Numbered from the stretch's first letter, positions 1 to 9,483 are shown. The stretch is 33,226 nucleotides of DNA from Rhodobacter sp. (GCA_022824145.1 JAJEAY010000032.1:1-33226), one strand, 5' to 3'. The notes: a model not told the origin generated them from the letters alone. Made by a program: numbers and translations.

Positions 1-900
1 GGACTCGCCCGCGCCGCATCTGTCCTGCAAGGAGGCGGGCTCGTGGCGTTTCCGACGGAAACCGTCTATGGCCTCGGCGCGGATGCCACGAATGGCGAAG
101 CTGTGGCGCGCATCTTCGAGGCAAAGCGCCGCCCGACATTCAATCCGCTGATCGTGCATGTACAGGATCTTGCCCATGCCCGTCGCCTGGTTCGGTTTGA
201 CGCCATGGCGGAACGGCTTGCGGACTCCTTCTGGCCCGGCGCACTGACCCTTGTTCTGCCGAAGCGGGTCGGGTCGGGCATCGAGTCCCTCGTCTCAGCC
301 GGTCTGGACAGCATTGCCGTGCGCGTGCCCGACCATCCGGTCGCCCGGAGTTTCCTCCAAAGAACCGGCAGGCCGGTTGCCGCACCGTCGGCGAATCCCT
401 CAGGCAAGGTCAGTCCGACGACGGCACAGCATGTCGCTGCCGGCCTGTCCGGCCGCATAGACGCCATCCTTGACGATGGACCCTGTGCCATTGGACTTGA
501 ATCCACAATCGTCGGTCCCGGTCCTGTGCTGCTGCGGCCCGGCGGACTTTCGACGGAGGAGATAGAAGCCCGTATCGGCGAAAGGCTTCCAGCCCATGTC
601 GACCCGGACACCCCGACCGCCCCCGGGCAGCTCGCATCGCATTACGCGCCGAGTGTACCGCTGCGTCTGAACGCTTCGCGAAAGCGCAGCAACGAAGTTT
701 TCGTCGGCTTTGGTCCGGTACAAGCCGACCTGAACCTTTCACCCGACGGAGATCTGGTTGAAGCAGCGGCAAATCTGTTTCGCTGCCTCCATGCTCTTGA
801 TGCAAAGGGCACTGCGATTGCCGTGTCGCCGATTCCCGAAACTGGGCTGGGGCGCGCCATCAACGACCGGCTGAGGCGCGCGGCGGCGCCGCGCGGCTGA
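1..900 (+). CDS. L-threonylcarbamoyladenylate synthase (TsaC/Sua5 family), 5' end outside window
   Basis: This enzyme makes threonylcarbamoyl-AMP from threonine, bicarbonate and ATP for the t6A37 modification of ANN-decoding tRNAs in the cytoplasm. The open frame runs to the left edge with typical family residues (AASVLQGGGLVAFPTETVYG), so the true start lies upstream; the GTG at 43 is internal. The YrdC signature is visible: PTETVYGLGADA near the start, KRRPTFNPLIVHV, the APSANPSGKVSPTTA loop, and LESTIV followed by LLRPGG. After the YrdC domain comes APGQLASHYAPSVPLRL, which marks the C-terminal Sua5 domain, so this is the long Sua5-type form rather than the short TsaC form. The stop at 898-900 faces yqgE, whose stop is 62 bp away, so the two are convergent. 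Confidence 0.93.
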   Translation, partial: GLARAASVLQGGGLVAFPTETVYGLGADATNGEAVARIFEAKRRPTFNPLIVHVQDLAHARRLVRFDAMAERLADSFWPGALTLVLPKRVGSGIESLVSAGLDSIAVRVPDHPVARSFLQRTGRPVAAPSANPSGKVSPTTAQHVAAGLSGRIDAILDDGPCAIGLESTIVGPGPVLLRPGGLSTEEIEARIGERLPAHVDPDTPTAPGQLASHYAPSVPLRLNASRKRSNEVFVGFGPVQADLNLSPDGDLVEAAANLFRCLHALDAKGTAIAVSPIPETGLGRAINDRLRRAAAPRG

Positions 901-962
901 CCTAGGCAGACTCCGCCTTCCTTCGCCCGCAGGTGGCGGTCCGGAATTGGGCGGCGGGAGCC

Positions 963-1532
963 TTACGCCCGTCCCGCCTCCGGGCTGAGCAGGATTGGAT
1001 CGATTCCCAGCGATCTCAGCGCAGCCACCCATTTTCCTTTGTCATCAGACGAAAACACGATGTCCGGGGACGCCTCGCAGGTCAGCCATCCGTTCTGCTG
1101 GATCTCTTCTTCCAGCTGTCCGGAACCCCAGCCAGCATAGCCCAGGGCCAGAATGCGCTGCTCCGGACCCCCGCCTTTGGCCATGGCCTGCAGGATGTCC
1201 AGCGTCGCGGTCATTCCGAAGCGGCCGTCAACGCGCAGGGTCGAATTCGGGATCATGTATTCTCCGGAATGCAGCACGAAGCCCCGGCCATGCTCGACCG
1301 GACCTCCGAAGTGAACCGGCATGGCGCCGCTCTCGTGGCCCGGAGAAATGTCGAGCTGTTCCAGCAGGTCTTTCAGCTTCAGCTCGGGAGCGGGTTTGTT
1401 GACAATGAGGCCCATCGAACCGTCTTCGGAATGCGCGCATAGAAAAACCACGCTCTTTTCGAAGCGCGGGTCGCCCATGCCGGGCATGGCAATCAGCAGC
1501 TTTCCGGACAGATCTGTGGAATCGGTACTCAT
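963..1532 (-). CDS. YqgE/AlgH family protein (UPF0301)
   Basis: 189 aa, a normal length for UPF0301/AlgH. Family marks are [17 protein letters not shown] near the N-terminus, [26 protein letters not shown], and the [16 protein letters not shown] block near residues 135-150. The biochemical role of the family is not settled, although AlgH was linked to alginate regulation in Pseudomonas. I chose the ATG at 1530-1532 ([13 protein letters not shown]) because the longer upstream frame adds 23 residues not typical of the family. No good ribosome binding site is visible before it. It diverges from the DsbD-N-like gene at 1649 across about 116 bp, which should hold both promoters; I could not pick convincing -35/-10 boxes. 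Confidence 0.9.
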   Translation of the reverse strand: MSTDSTDLSGKLLIAMPGMGDPRFEKSVVFLCAHSEDGSMGLIVNKPAPELKLKDLLEQLDISPGHESGAMPVHFGGPVEHGRGFVLHSGEYMIPNSTLRVDGRFGMTATLDILQAMAKGGGPEQRILALGYAGWGSGQLEEEIQQNGWLTCEASPDIVFSSDDKGKWVAALRSLGIDPILLSPEAGRA

Positions 1533-1648
1533 ATGCGCAGCATAACGCAGGGCTGGGGGCAATGCACAAGTGCGACTGACTGACCGACGGAAGATTATCA
1601 TCCGATTGTGATTTTCCCCTGCCTGCCGGAACGTCTAGATTGCCCGCA

Positions 1649-2461
1649 ATGTCAGGCGTACTGAAATCCGCGGCACTCAGCTTCTTTCTGGCCGGCACCG
1701 CTGCTTTGGCCGGTTCCGACCGCTTTTCGCTTGACGATGTGGTCGCGTTCGATGTGCTGCGCGGATGGCGCACCGAGACCGGCACGCATATGGTGGCCCT
1801 GCATGTGCAGCTTGCTCCCGGCTGGAAAACCTACTGGCGCGTGCCGGGCGAGGCGAGCATTCCTCCGCGGTTCGACTGGTCAGGCAGCAGGAACCTTGCA
1901 TCGGTCGACTTTCACTGGCCGGTTCCGGAAGTGTTCTTTCTGAACGGTATGCGTTCCGTCGGTTACAGTGACGAGCTGGTACTTCCCATTGAACTGGCCC
2001 CGCGGGCTGAGGGCCGCCGGGTAGTCCTCCGTTCGGAAATCGCACTCGGCGTGTGCAAGGACATCTGCATACCGGTCAACACCAGGATTTCCGCTGATCT
2101 CAGCGGACCGGGAAATCGGGATCCTCGAATTCGCGCCGCACTCGAGTCCCTGCCGGAAACCGCTGGCAATGCGGGGATTCGCGCCATCACATGCAAAGTC
2201 GAGCCGATTTCGGATGGCCTGCGCCTGACTGCTGACATCGACATGCCGCAGGTCGGGCCGCGCGAAGTCGTCGTATTCGAGCTCCCGGACCAGTCTGTCT
2301 GGGTGGCGGACGCCGAGGCGCAGAGGACGGGACACAGACTCAGGGCGGTGACTGAACTGGTGCCGCCGTCCAGCAGGCCGTTTCTTCTGAACCGGAGTAC
2401 TGTTCGCATGACGGTACTTGCCGGCGGGCGTGCCGTCGACATCGAGGGCTGCGCCGGATAG
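1649..2461 (+). CDS. Exported protein with DsbD N-terminal-like domain
   Basis: 270 aa. The N-terminus has a short hydrophobic stretch (SFFLAGTAALAGS, about residues 11-23), consistent with a signal peptide. GWKTYWRVPGE at residues 58-68 and VGYSDELVLPIEL are typical of the DsbD alpha/DsbC_N-like domain. A cysteine pair, C136 and C140, lies in LGVCKDICIPV, the position of the redox pair in the DsbD N-terminal domain. There is no transmembrane core and no thioredoxin domain, so this is a stand-alone periplasmic DsbD-N-like protein, possibly a thiol carrier; partner unknown. An in-frame TTG at 1640 precedes the ATG at 1649; I prefer the ATG. The gene converges on the RND permease, with 41 bp between the stops. 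Confidence 0.8.
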   Translation: MSGVLKSAALSFFLAGTAALAGSDRFSLDDVVAFDVLRGWRTETGTHMVALHVQLAPGWKTYWRVPGEASIPPRFDWSGSRNLASVDFHWPVPEVFFLNGMRSVGYSDELVLPIELAPRAEGRRVVLRSEIALGVCKDICIPVNTRISADLSGPGNRDPRIRAALESLPETAGNAGIRAITCKVEPISDGLRLTADIDMPQVGPREVVVFELPDQSVWVADAEAQRTGHRLRAVTELVPPSSRPFLLNRSTVRMTVLAGGRAVDIEGCAG

Positions 2462-2502
2462 AGTGCCCGGGCCTTTCAGGCCTACGAATACTCCGCTGGC
2501 CT

Positions 2503-5500
2503 TCACGCTTTTCGCAGAGTGCGGAAGACCGCCAAGAGGACAGCGGCAAGCAGGTATGCTGCCAGAACCAGCACGGCCGCTCCTCCGACGAAAAGCGCGA
2601 ACGCAAACGATAGAGTGGCCGAACCTGCCATCTCAACCCAGACAGCCGGAAGGCGCTCAAGGAGACTCGAGGGCAGAGCGCCGTTGAGACTCGCCCAGCC
2701 CAGCGTTCCGGCGAACAGTACGGAAATGGCCAGCGCCGCCAATGCCGATGCCGCACTGGCTGGCCATCCGCGCCGCCTGAATCTCAGCGCGCGCCTCAGC
2801 CCGCTGAACTGATGGCCTATGTCCTTCTGCAGCGCCATGAGCGCAGGAATCACCAACAGTACGAGCAGCATGCCGAAGCCAAGACCATAGACCAGCGTGA
2901 TCACCGTTGGTTTCAGGAACTGCGCCTGCTGGGACTGCTCGTAAAGCAGCGGCAAGAGGCCAAGCACGGTGGTGAGTGTAGTCAGCAGTACCGCTCGAAG
3001 CCGGTCGCAGACACCATCGACAATCGCCGGAAACAGCCCGCGGTCACGCGAGTATTCATCGATTGTGGCGGTCAGAACGATGGAGTCGTTGATTATGATT
3101 CCAGTCATCCCGATGATTCCGATCACCGAAAACATGCTGAGCGGTACATTCCAGTGCAGGTGCCCCCAGAACGCGCCTGCCAGGCCAAACGGAATGACCG
3201 CCATCACGACAAGGGGCCTGATCCAGCTTGCGAATATCCAGGAAAGGCAAAGGTAAATCCCAAGCAGGCACATCAGGAACCCGTTACGGGCGTTGTCCAG
3301 AAACTCGTTTCCCTGCTCAACCAGTCCGGAAAGTCTCGACGTCATCCCGAAACGCTCCTCGATGGCCGGAATCAGTTCTGACTGCAGTATCTCGACGATT
3401 TCGTTGGCGCGCGCCGGATCGTCTTCGGAAATGTCCCCTGTGACCGACACGGTCCTAAGGCCGTTTTCCCTCCGCACCGTCGAAAAGCCCTCGCGGGTCT
3501 CGACGCTGACGATGTCCGCGAGCGGCACGTATTCGCCGACCTGAGTCCGCATTCTGGTCCGATCGAGAAAATCGGCTGACAGCTCGCCCGCAGGCAGTTC
3601 CACCCAGATCGACGCACTGCGCAGGCCCACTGGATATGTCGCCGCCTCTATTCCGTTCAGCCGGTTTCGAAGCACCCGGCCAAGCCCGTCGATGGTAAAG
3701 CCCAGTGCTTTGCCCTGTGGTGTCAGTTCGAGGACAAGCTCCTCCTTGTCATAGGAAAGCGAGTCCTCAAGTGCCGAAACCTCCGGATACCGCGCGAGCT
3801 CGGTTTTCAGGGCTTCAGCTGCGGCTTTCAGTGTGTCGTTGTCAGTTCCGTAGAGCTGCACATCCAGGGCGTCGCCTCCGGGGCCGGAACGCCAGCCGCG
3901 GAAGCTGATCGTCTCGACCAATGGGTGGCGGCGAACCTCGTCCTGAAGGTTGCTGACGAACTGCAGGGAGGAATACGGGCGCAGGTCGGCATCGATGAGT
4001 TCGATGCCGATGGCTCCGAGCTGGTAGCTTTCCTTGTTCTCGACGCCGCTGAGACCCCGGCCGGTGTTGCCGCCAACCTCGGCGATCACATAGTCAAGAG
4101 GATTCCTGCCGTGCTCATCTTCCAGACGTTTGGCCACCGCTTCGGTCGCGCGCTGCATCTCGCGCATCATCTCCAGCGTGTCTTCACGGCTTGCGGAGGG
4201 TGCCATGGCGAAGTTGCCCGAAACCGATCCCCGTTCAGGGGCATTGAAAAAACGCCATTGGAGATCGCCGGTGATGAACGGCGCGATCTGGCTGGCAAGA
4301 ACCAGCACAGCGCCGGAGAGCACCGGATAGCGCGCCAGGATCACCAGACGGACCAGCGGCCGGAAAACCGTTTCGCGGAACCAGCTGAATCCGATGTTCA
4401 CGAAATGGCTGGGAAGGTCGTACCAATGCCGCTTGGCTGAGTGGGCGATCGAATGGGCCATATGGTTCGGCAGAATCAGGAAACACTCCAGCAGCGACGC
4501 CGCAAGCACCACGATTACCGTGAATGGAATGTCGGCGATGAGACTTCCGAACCTGCCGCCGATCGTCACCAGCCCGAAGAACGCGATGATTGTGGTTGCT
4601 GTCGCCGAAAGAACCGGCGGGAACATGCGCCGGGCGGCGTTTTCGGCCGCTACGACCGGGGCTTCTCCCAGCCTTCTGGCACGGAAATCCGCATGTTCGC
4701 CCACCACGATGGCATCGTCCACGACAATTCCGAGCGTGATGATCAGCGCGAACAGCGAGATCATGTTGAATGTGAAGTCGAAAGCATACATCATCGCGAC
4801 CGCTGCGGTCATTGCGACCGGGATGCCGGCGGCCACCCAGAATGCCGTGCGGGCGTTGAGGAACAGGAACAGCAGCAGCACGACGAGGCCAAGACCGAGC
4901 AGCCCGTTTTTCAGCAGGATGTTGAGGCGGCCTGTAATGGCTTCTGCACGGGTGCGGATCAGCTCAATGCTGACAGAGTCGGGCAGCGTCAGCATAAACT
5001 CGCCCGCGACCCGCTCGACGGTGCGCTGGATATCAATTGCGTCACCCCGGTTGCTGCGGTCGACCCGTATTGAGATCGCGGCGTCCTCACCGACGAAATA
5101 GGCGCGTTCACGGTCAATGTTCCCGACGGTCACAGTGCCGATGTCGCCGATCGTCAGCTTTGAGCCGTCCGGATTGGACCGCAGGACGATTCCGGAAATT
5201 GCGTCGGCGCGGGTTTTGGCCACTCCGGTGCGGACCCGGGTGTTGGCGCCGTCAACGTCTCCTGCCGGATCGGCCTCCGCTTCGCCGGCGATCGCGTCGG
5301 CGATTTCACGCATCGAGATGTCATTCTGTACAAGCGCCAGCGACGGTGTCTCGACGACAGTCTGCGGGGCGGCGATGCCGCGGATAGCGGTTCGGGTAAC
5401 GCCTGCCGCAAACAGGCGGGCAAGAAGTTCATCCGCGAACCTGCCAAGCTGGTCGACGCCGACCGGTCCAGTGATGACTATGTCCGTAACCCGGTCACGC

Positions 5501-5919
5501 CACGCCCTGCGGCGCACCTGCGGCTCTTCCGCGTCTTCCGGAAGGTTGCTGACCGTGTCCACGGCTACCTGTACATCGTCGACGGCACGTGACATATCCC
5601 AGCCCGGCTCGAACTCGAGCTGGATGTTCGCCGAACCTTCGCGGCTGGTGGCTTCCGAGCTCTCAACTCCTTCGACTGACAGCAGGGCCGGCTCCAGAAG
5701 CTGCACGATGGCCCGGTCGACATCCTCGGCTCCGGCGCCCTGCCAAGTGACGCCAACCCGAACGGAATCGATGATGACATCCGGAAAGAACTGTGCCCGC
5801 ATCCGCGGAAACGCGGCTACACCGGCGACGATGAGTATCACCAACAGCAGGTTTGCGGCCGTTCTGTGGCGCACGAAATAGCTGAGGATACCGCCGACGC
5901 GGGGGAACCGCTCATCCAT
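2503..5919 (-). CDS. RND-type efflux transporter permease
   Basis: 1138 aa, slightly longer than the usual 1020-1060 for AcrB-type pumps; the extra length is a C-terminal extension with additional hydrophobic segments. TM1 is about residues 21-37. The periplasmic docking/porter part follows, with QFFPDVIIDSVRVGVTWQGAGAEDV. The central membrane bundle starts near 333. TM4 carries the proton-relay pair D401-D402 in GIVVDDAIVVGEH. A second repeat with GMTGIIINDSIVLT follows in the C-terminal half. It expels substrates from periplasm or inner membrane using proton motive force; the substrate is not predictable. The ATG at 5919 has an AGGGAA ribosome site about 8 nt upstream. It lies 186 bp downstream of its adaptor gene. 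No outer-membrane channel gene is in the window. Confidence 0.93.
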   Translation of the reverse strand: MDERFPRVGGILSYFVRHRTAANLLLVILIVAGVAAFPRMRAQFFPDVIIDSVRVGVTWQGAGAEDVDRAIVQLLEPALLSVEGVESSEATSREGSANIQLEFEPGWDMSRAVDDVQVAVDTVSNLPEDAEEPQVRRRAWRDRVTDIVITGPVGVDQLGRFADELLARLFAAGVTRTAIRGIAAPQTVVETPSLALVQNDISMREIADAIAGEAEADPAGDVDGANTRVRTGVAKTRADAISGIVLRSNPDGSKLTIGDIGTVTVGNIDRERAYFVGEDAAISIRVDRSNRGDAIDIQRTVERVAGEFMLTLPDSVSIELIRTRAEAITGRLNILLKNGLLGLGLVVLLLFLFLNARTAFWVAAGIPVAMTAAVAMMYAFDFTFNMISLFALIITLGIVVDDAIVVGEHADFRARRLGEAPVVAAENAARRMFPPVLSATATTIIAFFGLVTIGGRFGSLIADIPFTVIVVLAASLLECFLILPNHMAHSIAHSAKRHWYDLPSHFVNIGFSWFRETVFRPLVRLVILARYPVLSGAVLVLASQIAPFITGDLQWRFFNAPERGSVSGNFAMAPSASREDTLEMMREMQRATEAVAKRLEDEHGRNPLDYVIAEVGGNTGRGLSGVENKESYQLGAIGIELIDADLRPYSSLQFVSNLQDEVRRHPLVETISFRGWRSGPGGDALDVQLYGTDNDTLKAAAEALKTELARYPEVSALEDSLSYDKEELVLELTPQGKALGFTIDGLGRVLRNRLNGIEAATYPVGLRSASIWVELPAGELSADFLDRTRMRTQVGEYVPLADIVSVETREGFSTVRRENGLRTVSVTGDISEDDPARANEIVEILQSELIPAIEERFGMTSRLSGLVEQGNEFLDNARNGFLMCLLGIYLCLSWIFASWIRPLVVMAVIPFGLAGAFWGHLHWNVPLSMFSVIGIIGMTGIIINDSIVLTATIDEYSRDRGLFPAIVDGVCDRLRAVLLTTLTTVLGLLPLLYEQSQQAQFLKPTVITLVYGLGFGMLLVLLVIPALMALQKDIGHQFSGLRRALRFRRRGWPASAASALAALAISVLFAGTLGWASLNGALPSSLLERLPAVWVEMAGSATLSFAFALFVGGAAVLVLAAYLLAAVLLAVFRTLRKA

Positions 5920-6105
5920 GGCCGTGTTCCCTGTACCTGGAATTCGAAGCGGCTGTCCCGAACGCCGTTGAAGCCGTTCCTTGGTCTTGGATCAGATTTC
6001 GATGAAGTTTTCCGGGGGATGTTGCGGAAACTCCAGCTGTGCGGCCAGGCTCGGACTTTGGCGGCTTGGTCGGGGGGAGTCGGCTTCGGCACATGACCAT
6101 TTCCC
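5920..6105. other. Intergenic spacer between RND adaptor and permease
   Basis: 186 bp between the adaptor stop and the permease start. I see no convincing coding frame and no strong hairpin followed by a T run. The spacing is longer than usual for such pairs, so the permease could have its own promoter here, but none is clear. Confidence 0.4.
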
Positions 6106-7557
6106 TCACATCCTCGATTCGATCCGGGCGATCATGTCTGCCGGAACCTCTCTCTGGCTCAGCCGATCGAGTATCCTCGCCTTGGCCTCGGCCGGCATGC
6201 GCCTGTTGCCTTCGATGAACGCCACAAGCCTCGCACGCCGTTCGTCGGTCAGTTCGACCATCTCGGGTTCGTCCGGCACGCGGGCGTTTTCGGGCCTAAT
6301 CGGCCGCACCCGGATTCCCGCGCCAAGCAGGGGGGATCTCTCGGAGACAATCTCGCGTCCGGCCAGATCTCTGGCACGCACGATTACCTCGTCTCCCTGG
6401 CGGCGCAGCAGACTTACCTCCCTCACCTCGAGTCTGTCTTCCCCGCCAACGACCAGAACGGTATTCGCTGAATCGACTGCCGTAGCGGGCAGGGTCGCTA
6501 CGAACCTCAGTTCCGGTTCCATTATCCGGACCGTCACGAAATCCCCTGGGCGGAAGCCTGTGGCCTGATCCAGTTTCGCGAACAGAAGCCGTCCTGTCTG
6601 TCCCTGTTCGACATTTGCGCTCTCGCGGCTGATCCTGCCCGTTGTGGTCAGGTCGTAACCCAGCACATCAAGCGTAACTTCAACTTCCGCAGGGATAAGC
6701 GCGCCCGATTCGCCGAGCAGGCGCGCGTATTCCGTGATCGAAACCCTGAACGCGACTTCCAGTGCCTCGGGATCAACCAGTCTGGCGACGCGCTCGTTAA
6801 TCTGCACCAATCCGCCCTTAACGGCAGTCACTTCGCCTAGCGTGCCGGCGAACTCTGCGTAGAGCTTGGTTTCCGCAATCCGCCTTTCCGCGTCTTTTGT
6901 TGCGATGCGACGGCGGATGAGCGAGGTTGACGCTTGGTCCAGGCGCGCTTCCGCCTGTGCGAGAGCCTGGCGGCGCGCCAGTACTGTCTGCTTCGCAGCC
7001 GTCTCGGCCAGGGCTGCCGTCTCAACAGCAGATTCCGTTCCCACGCCGCGCTCCAGCAGGCTTCTCTGCCTGTCCAGCGCCTGCTCCCGCAGAGCGAGTT
7101 GCTCTCGCGTAGCCAACACATCTTCGGCGGAGAGCGCCAGTCCGGATTTCGCATCGCGCAACTCGGCCTCGGCTTCGCTGAGGTCTGCCATCGCAACGTC
7201 AAGCGCTGCCTGGGCGTCAGAGGGATCCACGCGGAGAAGGAGTTCGCCTGACTGGACTCTCCCCCCTTCCTCAAAGCTATCCGCAAGCTCTACCACCGTG
7301 CCTGCGCTCTTGACCCGCAGTTCCAGTGTTCTTCGACTGCGGACTTCCCCGAAAACGGTCATGACTGGCATCACGGTGCCGGGTTCGTAAGTGATAACGT
7401 TGGCTGAGAAGACACGTTCACGCGCTGGACGTGTACGGCTTTCCTCCGCCCAGCGGGTCTGGAGCGCGTCCCGTATCGACTCACCTGCGTAAGCCAAAAG
7501 GCCAACTGCGAGCGAGGCAAGGAACAGGCCGACAAGCGATCGGCGCAGAAACCGCAT
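6106..7557 (-). CDS. RND efflux periplasmic adaptor (membrane fusion protein, HlyD-type)
   Basis: 483 aa from the ATG at 7557, which has GGAAAAGG about 9 nt upstream; a TTG ten codons earlier is less likely. An N-terminal membrane anchor is visible (RSLVGLFLASLAVGLLAYAG). Next come a barrel/lipoyl half (RVKSAGTVVELADSFEEGGRVQSGELLLRVD) and a long alanine/glutamate/arginine-rich coiled coil with heptad spacing. The second lipoyl half follows (YAEFAGTLGEVTAVKGGLVQ), then beta-barrel and membrane-proximal parts. It bridges the inner-membrane pump encoded just downstream and an outer-membrane channel encoded elsewhere. The C-terminal 70 residues are charged and include a helix-rich tail (TDERRARLVAFIEGNRRMPAEA pattern), unusual for standard adaptors. 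The start is 103 bp from the end of moaB. Confidence 0.9.
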   Translation of the reverse strand: MRFLRRSLVGLFLASLAVGLLAYAGESIRDALQTRWAEESRTRPARERVFSANVITYEPGTVMPVMTVFGEVRSRRTLELRVKSAGTVVELADSFEEGGRVQSGELLLRVDPSDAQAALDVAMADLSEAEAELRDAKSGLALSAEDVLATREQLALREQALDRQRSLLERGVGTESAVETAALAETAAKQTVLARRQALAQAEARLDQASTSLIRRRIATKDAERRIAETKLYAEFAGTLGEVTAVKGGLVQINERVARLVDPEALEVAFRVSITEYARLLGESGALIPAEVEVTLDVLGYDLTTTGRISRESANVEQGQTGRLLFAKLDQATGFRPGDFVTVRIMEPELRFVATLPATAVDSANTVLVVGGEDRLEVREVSLLRRQGDEVIVRARDLAGREIVSERSPLLGAGIRVRPIRPENARVPDEPEMVELTDERRARLVAFIEGNRRMPAEAKARILDRLSQREVPADMIARIESRM

Positions 7558-7659
7558 ATGTGGCAACCTTTTCCGGTTGTTCAGCAACGATTAAATATAA
7601 GCTAACTCGAACCAAAGGCAAAAAAGCGGTCCGCCTCTATGGATAAACGGGCGGGAATG

Positions 7660-8202
7660 CTATTTCCGTCGCCTGTGTTCCTCCAGCCTCGGAAATATCT
7701 CGACGAAGTTGCAGGGACGGTGGCGGTAATCGAACTGGGGCGCGAGAATTCCGTCCCAGGCGTCGCGGCAGGCTCCGGGGGAACCCGGAAGCGCGAAAAG
7801 ATAGGTTCCCTGGGCAACACCTCCCGTGGCCCGGGACTGTACAGCCGATGTGCCGATCTTCTGCATTGACATGACCGCGAAAACCGTTCCGAACGCGTCG
7901 ATTTCCTTTTCGTAGACGTCTCTATGCGCCTCAACCGTGACGTCACGGCCGGTCAGGCCGGTGCCGCCTGTCGAAATCACGGCATCGATTCCCGGGTCAG
8001 CGCACCATTCGCGAAGCTGCCGCGAAATGCGTTCCCGGTCGTCGGGCAGGATCCTGCGGTCAACGATGGCGTGGCCAGCCTCTGTGATTCGGCTGACCAG
8101 AGTCGCACCGGATCTGTCATCCTCCAGATTCCGCGTGTCCGAAACTGTGAGGACGGCGATGCGAACCGGTATGAATTCCCTGGATTCGTCAACTCCACTC
8201 AT
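7660..8202 (-). CDS. moaB: Molybdenum cofactor biosynthesis protein B (MoaB/MogA family)
   Basis: 180 aa. MoaB-type proteins bind molybdopterin; the MogA branch adenylylates it before molybdate insertion, while E. coli MoaB's own role is less clear. Visible marks are VRIAVLTVSDTR, DDRSGATL, the STGGTGLTGRDVTVEA loop (pterin binding, about residues 89-104), and FALPGSPGACRDAWD near the C-terminus. I start at the ATG at 8200-8202 (MSGVDES) rather than the TTG two codons upstream. The ribosome site is weak: only a distant AGGAA is visible. It appears to sit downstream of the uracil-DNA glycosylase gene in one transcription unit, with a doubtful 163-codon frame in between. Confidence 0.92.
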   Translation of the reverse strand: MSGVDESREFIPVRIAVLTVSDTRNLEDDRSGATLVSRITEAGHAIVDRRILPDDRERISRQLREWCADPGIDAVISTGGTGLTGRDVTVEAHRDVYEKEIDAFGTVFAVMSMQKIGTSAVQSRATGGVAQGTYLFALPGSPGACRDAWDGILAPQFDYRHRPCNFVEIFPRLEEHRRRK

Positions 8203-8204
8203 GT

Positions 8205-8696
8205 TCAAACTGTCCGTTTCCTGGATTGGGAGGCGCCGGAGCCGTCTTGGCTGGCCTCAGGCTGCTTCGCCCGCCCCATAAAACAGGTGAACTGACCGAA
8301 AGGCTGAGGCCGCTGGCGGCCCCACCGGGCCGCGGCACGGATGGTGGCGGAATGAGTTGAACGATGAGGACGACCGCAATCGTCCAGTGTGTTCGGCTGC
8401 GAACGAGGAAACTGAATGGCCGCAGGTCTGCGGACTTGATGCGGCATTGAGGATTTGGCCGAATCGGGGAACGGAATTCCGGAATCCGAGCCGCGTTTCC
8501 GATCGTGGTCAATCTCCTTGGCGTTCCGGTTCAGCTTCAGTGTTCGCTGTGGCGGTCGCTGCCGCGACCGGTGTTTGGACCGTCCCAGCGCGTCCACAAT
8601 GCTGGCCTTGGCCGATATGTTGGAACCGGACATCTCCGGGGCGGCCGCCGGGTCCGGCAGGCGCGGGAAGCTGGGAGCCGGCATGTCAGGAGCCAT
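8205..8696 (-). CDS. Possible hypothetical protein between udg and moaB
   Basis: 163 codons with no recognised domain. In its favour, the ATG at 8696 overlaps the last codons of the uracil-DNA glycosylase gene, and its stop lies directly before the moaB start, as in a coupled operon. The first 45 codons have G/C-rich third positions, with a proline/alanine-rich then basic composition (QRPPQRTLKLNRN). Against it, the C-terminal two thirds lose that codon bias and read like out-of-frame GC-rich DNA rich in Arg, Pro, Ser and His, with no hydrophobic core pattern. It may be a decayed gene or spacer. Confidence 0.25.
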   Translation of the reverse strand: MAPDMPAPSFPRLPDPAAAPEMSGSNISAKASIVDALGRSKHRSRQRPPQRTLKLNRNAKEIDHDRKRGSDSGIPFPDSAKSSMPHQVRRPAAIQFPRSQPNTLDDCGRPHRSTHSATIRAAARWGRQRPQPFGQFTCFMGRAKQPEASQDGSGASQSRKRTV

Positions 8697-9483
8697 TCAG
8701 TCTTGCCTGGAGCGTCAGGAGGTCGGACCACGCCTCCCGTTTCGCCCGCGGATTGCGCAGCAGATACGCTGGGTGGAACATCGGGAGCGCCGGACGGCCT
8801 AGCACGTCGGCCCAGTTCCCGCGCAGCCTGGTGATGCCGCGGCGGCTGAGCAGCGCCTGGCATGAGATGTTGCCCATAAGGACCACGATTTCCGGTTCGG
8901 CGAGTTCGATGTGACGGTGAATGAATGGCAGCATCATGCCCATCTCATCCGGCTGAGGATCACGGTTCCGGGGAGGCCGCCACGGGAGGATGTTGGTGAT
9001 GTAGAGGGCTTGATCCGGATCTGTCTCGGTACGACCCATACCGATCGCTTCGAACATGCGGTCCAGAAGCTGTCCGGCGCGGCCAACGAAGGGTTTGCCC
9101 TGGAGATCCTCGTCCCGTCCCGGCGCTTCACCGATCACCATTACCCGCGCGGCGGGGTTACCGTCGGAAAACACCGTATTGCGCGCGCCTTGCCTTAGTT
9201 CGCAGTGAGGGAAGGCCGCGACCGCTTCGCTCAGGCTGCCGAGCGTGTCGGTTCCTTTTACAATCCTGCGTGCTTCCTGGACCGGGTCGACTGCCGGCTC
9301 GGCAGTCTGCGCGGGTTCCGGAGCGGCTGGTCGGGCATTCCGGGCAGCCGTCCTGCTTCCCGGAGGTTTTGACGGAAGCTCATATCGATTTACCGGGGCT
9401 TCGCAGATGGCTTCGTCGACGCCAAGCTCGACCTGCCACTCAAGTAGCGCACTCGCCTGATGGTATGCCAGGTCAGGTTCCAT
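8686..9483 (-). CDS. Uracil-DNA glycosylase, family 4-like
   Basis: 265 aa. It removes uracil from DNA as the first step of base-excision repair. Motif 1 is GEAPGRDED (residues 118-126) and motif 2 is MFHPAYLLR (225-233), with ITNILPWRPPRNR between them, all typical of family 4. The N-terminal 80 residues are a less conserved Pro/Ala-rich leader usual in alphaproteobacterial versions. The classic family-4 Fe-S cluster uses four cysteines. Here only one is at an expected place (C94 in FPHCELR), and the position before RPP is tryptophan (NILPWRPP), so a 4Fe-4S cluster is unlikely. The start is the ATG at 9481-9483. It is followed by moaB on the same strand. Confidence 0.9.
   Translation of the reverse strand: MEPDLAYHQASALLEWQVELGVDEAICEAPVNRYELPSKPPGSRTAARNARPAAPEPAQTAEPAVDPVQEARRIVKGTDTLGSLSEAVAAFPHCELRQGARNTVFSDGNPAARVMVIGEAPGRDEDLQGKPFVGRAGQLLDRMFEAIGMGRTETDPDQALYITNILPWRPPRNRDPQPDEMGMMLPFIHRHIELAEPEIVVLMGNISCQALLSRRGITRLRGNWADVLGRPALPMFHPAYLLRNPRAKREAWSDLLTLQARLNGS

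Noticed and set aside
2812-5881. Several plus-strand frames of 170-250 codons
   Set aside because: They run antisense to the RND permease and are low-complexity Ser/Arg-rich translations.
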